From positions 1-32,573 of the forward strand of contig JAEYWY010000029.1 of NCBI GenBank assembly GCA_023428695.1: DNA of 32,573 bases, written 5' to 3'. The notes under the pieces were generated by a model that made no database searches, was not told the origin of the DNA, and saw nothing but the letters and a program-made list of their open reading frames with translations. Shown here one piece after another: positions 7,292 through 13,856 of this stretch. Origin of the DNA: Bacteroidota bacterium (lineage in GTDB: Bacteria > Bacteroidota > Bacteroidia > Cytophagales > Cyclobacteriaceae). The position numbers were made by a program, and so were the translations under genes. How positions within the stretch are numbered: position 1 is the first letter of the stretch; each line of letters begins with the position of its first letter.

Positions 7292-8099
7292 CCTGCTTAT
7301 CACCGCACTGTTCCTGCTATCGCTTCCGACATTCGCACAGAGGAAGAAAGGCGCAGACTTTGATATGAAAGACTTCAACGAGAAGTTCGACGTTGTTCTT
7401 TGGCTGGACGAGTACGACAAAATTGCCTGGGGGACAAGTGACAGCGTCATGACCCAGCCCCAGGATGAGCTCAGAAAGTTAGGACCTGAATGGTTTTGTT
7501 TTAAAGATGATGCCGGGCTCTGGCATGCTGTGTATGGTAGACTCGACAACGACCACTACGACCTCGTATTTCACTATACCGTTGACGATCAAAACAAAGT
7601 AAAGCGATCGAAAGAAGGTGTGGGCCAGGAGTTTCTCGATCCATTTGCATTGGCATTAAACACCGCCAATCAGAACCTTCAGGAATTGAGAGACAGCGTT
7701 GGAATCAGATTCAACCAATTCATTAGAAAAAATCCTGACAAAACATTTGACGTTTGGATATTTCCGGCGTTTCAACCAGACGGTACCGCTGTATATGGCG
7801 GCGAGTTTCATTTTAAACTTAACCCATCTGGCAAGACAATTTTAGCGAAGGACTCCTACTATCAGGGAGCATTCCGCGGTTTTAAGACTCAACCTTCCAG
7901 AGAAATCTGGCTTGACTATCAGGACGTAAAGCAGCCTACCCTGGGAAGTATCTTCTTTGCATGGTACTACAGGCAGTACTTTACCTCAATCAAGATTGAC
8001 AATGAAACCACTTTTACTACTCCATTCAAGGACGACAACCGATATAGCTGGGTTCATGTGCAAAAGGACATGAAGAAGCGAGTTAAGCAAAAGCGTTAA
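7281..8099 (+). CDS. Secreted hypothetical protein
   Basis: From ATG 7281 the 272-residue product has a clean signal peptide (MKNSLLITALFLLSLPTFAQ) and a soluble mature part rich in Trp, Tyr and Asp (for example EIWLDYQDVKQPTLGSI and FFAWYYRQYFTSIKIDNETT). I recognise no domain. A TTG at 7272 in the same frame is less likely because the signal peptide begins at the ATG. The stop is 12 bp before the next gene, so the two are probably co-transcribed. Small secreted Bacteroidota proteins of this kind are often lineage-specific. Confidence 0.7.
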   Translation: MKNSLLITALFLLSLPTFAQRKKGADFDMKDFNEKFDVVLWLDEYDKIAWGTSDSVMTQPQDELRKLGPEWFCFKDDAGLWHAVYGRLDNDHYDLVFHYTVDDQNKVKRSKEGVGQEFLDPFALALNTANQNLQELRDSVGIRFNQFIRKNPDKTFDVWIFPAFQPDGTAVYGGEFHFKLNPSGKTILAKDSYYQGAFRGFKTQPSREIWLDYQDVKQPTLGSIFFAWYYRQYFTSIKIDNETTFTTPFKDDNRYSWVHVQKDMKKRVKQKR

Positions 8100-8111
8100 G
8101 CCATTGTCGAT

Positions 8112-8606
8112 ATGACTTCAACCTACTCACTGAAAGCAAATCTCGCGCGATGCGTGTTCGCGTTGCTCGTAGTAGTCTGTTGGCTTTTGTACAAACAAAA
8201 CCTCATCGATTATGTAATACTCATCTTATTGGCCATTGCCTTCGGTGGAATATTTACAACGACCGACACAGACCTGAAGGTAAGCGAAATTCACATCAGG
8301 AAAAGTTACTTCTGGGGTGTCTTCAGCTTCAGGAGAGCCGTCCCGTATGACCAGGTAGTCTCAATTTCTACGAGCAACTACGAGGTCGAGACGCTTGAGT
8401 ATGTTGAACATTTCGCCGATAGCTTGATCGACTCTGTTGTCCTGACTTTTTTTAAACCGAAGATCCAATCTGTAACCACTAAACTCTACTATTTGCGAAA
8501 CGAAAAACTCAAGAGCATCGAACTCAAAATGTCACCGGACAATTTCAAAAACATCGAAAGCCGAATAATACCCCGGGATGATTTTTTGACTTTAATAACC
8601 AAATAA
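8112..8606 (+). CDS. Small membrane protein with PH-like cytosolic domain
   Basis: The 164-residue protein starts with two membrane segments (about 11-27 and 32-49), followed by a soluble beta-rich part. The sequence VSEIHIRKSYFWGVFSFRRAVPYDQVVSI resembles the strand order of bacterial PH-like domains. This resemblance is by eye and weak. It lies 12 bp after the secreted protein gene and 3 bp before a frameshifted lipoprotein gene, so the three likely form an operon. Function unknown. Confidence 0.65.
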   Translation: MTSTYSLKANLARCVFALLVVVCWLLYKQNLIDYVILILLAIAFGGIFTTTDTDLKVSEIHIRKSYFWGVFSFRRAVPYDQVVSISTSNYEVETLEYVEHFADSLIDSVVLTFFKPKIQSVTTKLYYLRNEKLKSIELKMSPDNFKNIESRIIPRDDFLTLITK

Positions 8607-8609
8607 ACC

Positions 8610-9271
8610 ATGAGGCCGCTTACTCTTTTTGTGTTTTCTTCTGTGCTTTCTGTGGCGTCTGTGAGCACGTTTTTCGCCCTAGTGATCCTGGTCAGCTGCA
8701 ACTCAAAGCCCTCCACCAAAACAACATTGTCCCCAAACAGGAACAAACGACCTCCGATGCAACAAACGAAAGCCAGTCAGATGGGAATGACGATTTCGAC
8801 TACTCTGACTGTACCCGCGGACAGGCTGAACCCGTGACCAGGAAATCAATTTATCCTCAGGCAATATTTAAACTTAACCCTGACAACCACACCGGAGTCG
8901 AAACTGTGGACCTCGAAAATAGAGACAAACTCATCATTACAAATCACGGGTGCGAGTATTATGTGTTGACATTCAGGATTGAAACAACCAGATTTCAAAA
9001 AGACACAATCGATACAATGTACTGGCTTGACGCAGCAGTTGGATTGATGAACGAGATTCAGGAGGGAATTGACGCACCCATAGACATAAGGGATGCTGTT
9101 CAGGCAATGTCCGTTCATACGGCCTCGATGGACAGCCGCCTCTACAAGTTGGGAGAGGATATTGTTTTCAATGACGACATTATAAAAAGTGTAGCATCCC
9201 TCGACCGAATCCAAAAAATCAATGAGAATCGATTTGCAATAGAAGTTTCATTTTCAATTGGACCGTTATGA
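8610..9271 (+). pseudogene. Lipoprotein gene with a one-base frameshift
   Basis: The first frame gives an export signal ending in a lipobox (FALVILVSCNSKPST), starting at ATG 8610 or GTG 8661. After the A-run near 8716-8722 the open frame changes. Adding one A gives NNIVPKQEQTTSDATNESQ, then DDFDYSDCTRGQAEPV, and joins the second open frame. That frame continues to 9271 and holds a C-terminal domain (LIITNHGCEYYVLTFRIETT). A short acidic linker after the lipid-bearing Cys is normal for surface lipoproteins, which supports the join. The cause is a deletion in a homopolymer or a read error. The family is not recognised. The signal region overlaps the CTGTG-rich tract. Confidence 0.55.
8618..8662 (+). 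repeat. CTGTG-rich low-complexity tract, copy 1
   Basis: Pyrimidine-rich sequence built from CTGTG and CTTTCTGTGG words (TTCTGTGCTTTCTGTGGCG). The same wording recurs at 9632-9770 and 11526-11595 and in brief at 10730-10752. This copy overlaps the start of a lipoprotein gene. Confidence 0.5.
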
Positions 9272-9316
9272 CGAAATATCCACTTCTGTTTTTTCTATGG
9301 TTCTGTATACCCTAAC

Positions 9317-9625
9317 ATGTCAAAAAAATCAATAAACCGCGTGATCGGCTTCGGCATCCTGATCTTCCTTATCGGCTTTGCCGTCGGACTTTCCTGGATC
9401 AGCTATCTCCAATGGTTAATGCCAGCCGGGTCAATCATGACTTTTACCGGAGTCTTTTTCTTTTTCAAGACAACCAATCTCCAGGAAGAATTCGCCCGCG
9501 GCAGAAATGAAGACTTCCTGACCTACTTCTGGAATGTACTCGTACTGAAAATCTGGACGTTCATCTTCATGTTGTGGATGATTTCAATGAATTTAATGTT
9601 ACTTACCCGTGGAATGATCGAGTAA
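9317..9625 (+). CDS. Small three-helix membrane protein
   Basis: The 102-residue product has three predicted membrane helices: about 8-31, 32-52 with a FFFFK end, and 70-98. A short charged loop, NLQEEFARGRNEDFLTYF, separates the last two. No family is recognised. It begins 45 bp after the end of the frameshifted lipoprotein gene, on the same strand, and is followed by a long CTGTG-rich tract. Hydrophobic pattern and a clear ATG make it a likely real gene. Confidence 0.6.
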   Translation: MSKKSINRVIGFGILIFLIGFAVGLSWISYLQWLMPAGSIMTFTGVFFFFKTTNLQEEFARGRNEDFLTYFWNVLVLKIWTFIFMLWMISMNLMLLTRGMIE

Positions 9626-9631
9626 TACAGA

Positions 9632-9770
9632 TTTTGTCATCTGTGCTCTCTCTGTCCCTTCCGCGAGTCCCTTTATTTCTTCTGTGTTTTCTCTGTGCTT
9701 TCTGTGGTTCTGTGAGTCCTGCATTTCCTTCTGCGGTTTGTCGCGCTTTCTGTGTGCCCGTCTTTTGAAC
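9632..9770 (+). repeat. CTGTG-rich low-complexity tract, longest copy
   Basis: About 140 bp of T/C-rich sequence in which CTGTG, CTCTGTG, TTTCTGTGG and CTGCGG words repeat without fixed period, including CTCTGTGCTTTCTGTGGTTC. It lies between a membrane protein gene and the next coding region. Open frames called through it are probably not genes. The remaining bases to 9861 show no clear feature. Confidence 0.6.
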
Positions 9771-9861
9771 CCCCGAAAATTATCCGTATCTTAAGAAAAC
9801 AGCGACACACAATGTTGTCCTGAAGTTTTCATTAGCGGCAAGTCTCGAAAAAAGTTAGCGT

Positions 9862-10728
9862 ATGGGATACATGGGATTCGGAATGAGGAAGGAGGACTAC
9901 ACCAGAACTCCCAGGAAATCATTCAAAAGATTAAAGAAGATTTACGGTGAAGAATTGAGCCTGCCTAAAAGCGAAGGCAAACCAGACGAAGATGTACAAA
10001 TTGTAATTCAGCGGAAACGATTCAAACATATCCACCAGACCCTGGGTTTCAAAATCGTACTACTGGCCATCTTTACCTATGTCGTTGGTTATCTCATGTG
10101 GAATCACTGGTTGATCGATGTGTGGAGCGAGATGCAGATTCGCGAGTTTGAAACAACCGGAATCGTTGAATACTATAACGAGAACAAGTCGGAGTTTCTT
10201 ATTGTGAAAGAGTTTGTCTCGGCACGAAGCGACAGACTTTCAGGTATCAGATATGATGAGTATTCCAATGCATCCTTCACGATTACCTTTTGGGACAGCA
10301 AGTTGACGGATTCAACCCGTGACATTAAATATCATCACACGTTTGGGTCAGACGGTTCTCGCACATTGAATGAACGGATTGAAAATGGCAACCTGGTTCT
10401 GAACGACTCGTCAATTGGGAACTGGGTGTACACATTGAGGAATGTTAAGCCTGATGAAGTTGATAAGTCATTTATTGATTACGCCAATAGTTCTCCCAAC
10501 GAATTCTATGCGATACTAGCTCTGCTCGCAAAGCATAGAGTTGGCGTGGAGAATACAAAAATCGGTACGTCCCTTTCTTTTCATCAGCCACCAGTTGAAA
10601 GGTACAGTTTTATGTTTTCAAACCGGGACATCGCTGACGTCAAACGTGAACTGTCCCTTGCCAGACCAAAGATCAGAATTGGAAATGTTGACGACGGTGT
10701 ATACTGGATCAAATATCAGTGGGACTAA
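9862..10728 (+). CDS. Single-pass membrane protein of unknown function
   Basis: The 288-residue protein opens with a basic cytosolic segment (MGYMGFGMRKEDYTRTPRKS). A similar MGYxGFGM start is seen in other Bacteroidota membrane proteins as far as I recall. One membrane helix follows at about 62-84 (GFKIVLLAIFTYVVGYLMW), then a soluble outer part of about 200 residues. No catalytic motif is seen. The upstream gap holds the CTGTG tract, and another short CTGTG/CTGCG stretch follows the stop (10730-10752). Function unknown. Confidence 0.65.
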   Translation: MGYMGFGMRKEDYTRTPRKSFKRLKKIYGEELSLPKSEGKPDEDVQIVIQRKRFKHIHQTLGFKIVLLAIFTYVVGYLMWNHWLIDVWSEMQIREFETTGIVEYYNENKSEFLIVKEFVSARSDRLSGIRYDEYSNASFTITFWDSKLTDSTRDIKYHHTFGSDGSRTLNERIENGNLVLNDSSIGNWVYTLRNVKPDEVDKSFIDYANSSPNEFYAILALLAKHRVGVENTKIGTSLSFHQPPVERYSFMFSNRDIADVKRELSLARPKIRIGNVDDGVYWIKYQWD

Positions 10729-10786
10729 TTCTGTGCCTTCTGCGAGTTCCTGAAAGACCCTCGATTCCCAACCAAACATTTTTATC

Positions 10787-10794
10787 TAAATTTG
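10787..10794 (+). promoter_or_regulatory. Bacteroidota -7 box upstream of the outer-membrane barrel gene
   Basis: TAAATTTG is an exact TAnnTTTG match, 27 bp before the ATG at 10822. No good -33 TTTG is found at the usual distance. Confidence 0.45.
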
Positions 10795-10821
10795 TAAGCA
10801 AAAGAAATGCTCACATGAATT

Positions 10822-11523
10822 ATGAGACCCTTCATCGCACTGATCTTTCTTTTCTCCACACAAGTTGCCTTAGCCCAGCAAACACAGATAAGCTTTCAGG
10901 CTGGCAGCGGATTGTTTTCCTTCGGAGGCGAATCTGCAACACGCACTTCCTTCATCAATCTCGGAGGCACACCTTCAATCTCGAGCTATACCAATAACCC
11001 CTACGGTGAAAGCAGCGGCTTCTCTTATAGCTTTGGCGTCCAATTGCAGAAGTTCGCACCCGGGAATTTTATATATGGACTTCAACTGAGTTATGAGTCC
11101 CTCGCCAGCAGACTCTCCATCGACTACGCCAGCGGTGACATTCCCTGGGTGGTACGCGAAGGGGAGACCATCCTGAGAAGTAACTTCATCAACCTGTTCC
11201 CCTCCATCGGACAACGCGTCAACCTCATCAAAGGCATCGACTCTGACTTCCTGCTCGGCGCAGACCTGGCGCTCGGCCTTTCGGGAAAAGAAAAATATAA
11301 TTTTACCACCACTGAGGGCGACGAATCCTCCGGCAGTAACTCCCGCGACATCCCGAACCTCGACTTCCGCCCAAGAATAGAATTTGTGAATTACTACAAG
11401 AACGTCGGACTCTCAATTGGATACTCCTACGGCGTCAGAAATTTTCAGGATGGACTCGACGGCGCCAACAGAGAAGTCTATTCCAGGTACCTCAGACTCG
11501 CCCTAAATTTCCGACTCATGTAA
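10822..11523 (+). CDS. Outer-membrane beta-barrel protein (PorT/OmpW-like)
   Basis: The 233-residue product has a signal peptide (MRPFIALIFLFSTQVALA) and alternating amphipathic strands through its length (FIYGLQLSYESLASRLSI, FRPRIEFVNYYKNVGLSIGY). It ends in an aromatic-rich final strand (YLRLALNFRLM), although the last residue is Met rather than the usual Phe/Tyr. This is the pattern of small 8-strand barrels annotated as outer membrane beta-barrel or PorT family in Bacteroidota. Cargo or partner is unknown. It precedes the sensor gene at 11634 by 110 bp holding a CTGTG tract and a promoter, so it is probably transcribed separately. Confidence 0.7.
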   Translation: MRPFIALIFLFSTQVALAQQTQISFQAGSGLFSFGGESATRTSFINLGGTPSISSYTNNPYGESSGFSYSFGVQLQKFAPGNFIYGLQLSYESLASRLSIDYASGDIPWVVREGETILRSNFINLFPSIGQRVNLIKGIDSDFLLGADLALGLSGKEKYNFTTTEGDESSGSNSRDIPNLDFRPRIEFVNYYKNVGLSIGYSYGVRNFQDGLDGANREVYSRYLRLALNFRLM

Positions 11524-11525
11524 CG

Positions 11526-11595
11526 CATTTCCTCTTCTGTGCATTCTGTTGTTTTCTTCTGTGGCTTTTCTGTGCTTTCTGTGATTTCCGTGTGT
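11526..11595 (+). repeat. CTGTG-rich low-complexity tract, copy 3
   Basis: Words such as CTTCTGTGCATTCTGTTG and TTTCTGTGCTTTCTGTG repeat over about 70 bp, as at 8618 and 9632. It ends against the promoter of the next gene. Confidence 0.5.
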
Positions 11596-11615
11596 TTATT
11601 TTTTCCCTACTTTTG
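11585..11615 (+). promoter_or_regulatory. Promoter of the 7TMR-DISM regulator gene
   Basis: TTTC (11585-11588), a 19-bp spacer and TACTTTTG (11608-11615, exact TAnnTTTG). Transcription would start about 12 bp before the TTG start codon at 11634, giving a very short leader. Confidence 0.55.
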
Positions 11616-11633
11616 TACTAAATCCCTGGAGAC

Positions 11634-13532
11634 TTGAGGCGCACTGTTCTATTTCTGATTTTCCTTCTCGCAGCTATTCAATCCACTGCGCAGCCCGCAC
11701 TGCAAATTAACGACACCATCGACCAGCAGTTCTTCGTCTTCAAAGCCATCGAATACTTCGAAGACCCCACCGGCAACATCACCATCGACGACATCGTCTC
11801 GGGCAAATATGATGGCCAGTTTACTCCCAGCGCCCTCTATAACCCCACCAACACCAAGAAGTTGTCCGCCTACTGGCATCGTATCAAAGTCAAACACAAC
11901 GCCGCGTCTAAGAAGAACTGGTTCATAGAATTTTTCGACCAGACCATCGATCAGATAGAATTCTACACACCCCTTGCCGACGGCTCTTTCCGCAAAGACG
12001 TCTTTGGCGACCGTCTTCCATTCGATGCGCGCGTCGTCAATCACAAGAACTTCATCGTCGCCATCGATAATACTTCAGACGAAGAACTCACCTACTACTT
12101 CCGCGTGAAGTCAGCGCAACGCGCCGATGTTATCGTTGTGTTGAGATCCGGACATTGGTTGTTTCACTATGCGACCGATGAGTATTTCTTCTTCGGGATC
12201 TTTTACGGGATGATCCTCGTCTTCAGCTTTTACAATTTGTTGATGTACGCTGCCGTGCGGGAGACACATTATCTGTTGTACGTGCTCTACCTGGTCAGCA
12301 TCGGACTTTTCGAAATGAGCGCTGACGGCATCGGCTACCAATACCTTTGGCCCAACGCGTCGGTATGGAATCAGTTTGCCGTTGGCATCGCGCAGTATGC
12401 GGCATCGTGTCTGTCGCTTTTCTTTACGGTGTCCATCCTCCATTTGCGCAAAAGCCACGGCTCGTTGTACAACCTCGCCATTGGCGCGTTCGCCTTCCGG
12501 ACCATCGTCTTTATTCTCAGCCTGACGATCTTTCCGGAGTGGTACACATTCAAGCCTTTTGAATTCATTCCGCTACTCGCGGCCTTCTATATCGGCATCC
12601 GTTGCCTGGCGAAAGGGTATAGGTACGCCCGGTTCATCGTGGTGGGTTATTCGTTCCTTATGTTCGGGATCACCACCAAGATCCTTCTGTACTTCGATTT
12701 CAACTGGATGCCATTTGGATCGTTGTCGCATTACAGCCTTGGATTCTCCTTTATCATGGAGATGATCTTCCTGAGCTTCGCGATCAGTGACAAGATCCGG
12801 CTGCTGCGCGTGGAGAAAGAGGAGGCCCGGGAAAAGATCATCGAACAATTGCAGGTGAACCAGCAGTTGAAGGATACGCTGAACGAGGAATTGGAGCAGC
12901 AGGTCGAGTTGAAGACCCACGAACTGGTGGAAAAGTCCCGGCATATTGAGGAGCAGAACCACCAGTTGGCGGAGGCGAACCTGAGGCTGGAGAAGCAGGC
13001 TCGGGAAATTGAGGCGATGAATGCGCTGCTTTCCCGCGACAACATTCAGCTTAAGCATGACGTGGCTGAGGTCAAGGAAGCCCGGATTTTGTCCAAGGAG
13101 GTTGATTTCGAGGAATTCAGCACGATGTACCCGGACGACGACAGTTGCCTGCGGTTCCTGGCTGAGATCAAGTGGCAGGGCGAGTTCTACTGCCGCAAAT
13201 GCAACCACCCGCTTTTCAGCGAGGGCAGGAGCCCCTACAGCCGGCGCTGCTCGAAGTGCGGGTACGAGGAATCGGTGACGGCGTACACGTTGCTGCAGAA
13301 CACCAGGCTTCCGATCAACAAGGCGTTTTACCTCATCTTCCTGGTGTATTCCTCGAAGGGAAGCATCTCCTCACACAAGCTGGCGGAGATACTTTCGATA
13401 CGTCAAAGTACGTGCTGGTCGTACAGTTCCAAGATCAAAAAAGCGATGAAGGAGAGGCGAAAGCACGGTGCCGAGCACTCGAATGAAGGGTGGAAATCAA
13501 TTTTGCTGGAAGAAGCTTTCGAAAACGTGTGA
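11634..13532 (+). CDS. 7TMR-DISM membrane sensor fused to an IS1595-type zinc ribbon/HTH domain
   Basis: This is a 632-residue predicted transmembrane regulator. In order: a signal peptide (1-19), an extracellular 7TMR-DISM-type jellyroll domain (about 25-175), seven membrane helices (about 180-385), a long coiled coil (about 390-485), and a C-terminal part. The C-terminal part carries EEFSTMYPDDDSCLRFLAEI, a four-Cys zinc ribbon (C520-x2-C523, C539-x2-C542), and the sequence NTRLPINKAFYLIFLVYSSK with a helix-turn-helix (SSHKLAEILSIRQSTCW). This last part matches the N-terminal DNA-binding region of IS1595-family transposases; the DDE nuclease domain is absent. No histidine kinase or GGDEF domain is seen. 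It likely senses a periplasmic ligand and acts on DNA directly, possibly on the adjacent SusC operon. Start is TTG; no ATG fits the signal peptide. Domain calls are firm, regulation is inference. Confidence 0.8.
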   Translation: MRRTVLFLIFLLAAIQSTAQPALQINDTIDQQFFVFKAIEYFEDPTGNITIDDIVSGKYDGQFTPSALYNPTNTKKLSAYWHRIKVKHNAASKKNWFIEFFDQTIDQIEFYTPLADGSFRKDVFGDRLPFDARVVNHKNFIVAIDNTSDEELTYYFRVKSAQRADVIVVLRSGHWLFHYATDEYFFFGIFYGMILVFSFYNLLMYAAVRETHYLLYVLYLVSIGLFEMSADGIGYQYLWPNASVWNQFAVGIAQYAASCLSLFFTVSILHLRKSHGSLYNLAIGAFAFRTIVFILSLTIFPEWYTFKPFEFIPLLAAFYIGIRCLAKGYRYARFIVVGYSFLMFGITTKILLYFDFNWMPFGSLSHYSLGFSFIMEMIFLSFAISDKIRLLRVEKEEAREKIIEQLQVNQQLKDTLNEELEQQVELKTHELVEKSRHIEEQNHQLAEANLRLEKQAREIEAMNALLSRDNIQLKHDVAEVKEARILSKEVDFEEFSTMYPDDDSCLRFLAEIKWQGEFYCRKCNHPLFSEGRSPYSRRCSKCGYEESVTAYTLLQNTRLPINKAFYLIFLVYSSKGSISSHKLAEILSIRQSTCWSYSSKIKKAMKERRKHGAEHSNEGWKSILLEEAFENV

Positions 13533-13762
13533 AGTGACGAAAAAATTTCGATCTGTATTTCAATGAGTTACGAAAGAGTTGAGAAAAATCAGCTTTTTTG
13601 GGCTCTCTTATAACCTCCTGATATTTAATCACATCCAACCCTTGTTTCAGGAAACGATTGCGTTGTAATGCGTATCACTACATCGTGTGCGCTGTGCGAA
13701 AATCCCTTTACTGGGCTCAGTAATGCGGCTTTTCAACTTGCGATTGAACCGTATCAAATTTT

Positions 13763-13786
13763 GTAAGTACTTACTTGTCAGTAAGT
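13763..13786. promoter_or_regulatory. Palindromic operator candidate upstream of the SusC promoter
   Basis: GTAAGTACTTAC (13763-13774) is a perfect 12-bp palindrome. Its right half, ACTTAC, is also paired with GTAAGT at 13781-13786 across a 6-bp spacer. There are thus three half-sites of GTAAGT. The block ends 4 bp before the -33 box of the SusC promoter, the usual place for an activator. The neighbouring 7TMR-DISM/zinc-ribbon protein is the obvious candidate to bind it; this is inference. Confidence 0.6.
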
Positions 13787-13789
13787 TAG

Positions 13790-13820
13790 CTTGTGATTCG
13801 AATGGTTCAAGCTACATTTG
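13790..13820 (+). promoter_or_regulatory. Promoter of the SusC operon
   Basis: CTTG (13790-13793), 19-bp spacer, TACATTTG (13813-13820, exact TAnnTTTG). The transcription start should fall near 13827, leaving a leader of about 30 nt before ATG 13857. The rest of the 324-bp gap after the regulator (13533-13762) holds no gene or clear repeat. Confidence 0.65.
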
Positions 13821-13856
13821 GATAGTCAGTAACCCAAATTAAACACACAAACTTTT

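Noticed and set aside
9574..9768. 64-residue open frame
   Set aside because: It runs through the CTGTG low-complexity tract and its composition (Leu, Cys, Phe, Ser) is that of the repeat.
12573..13208. 211-residue minus-strand open frame
   Set aside because: It is opposite the 7TMR-DISM gene, with Leu/Gln-rich sequence expected from the reverse of coiled-coil codons.
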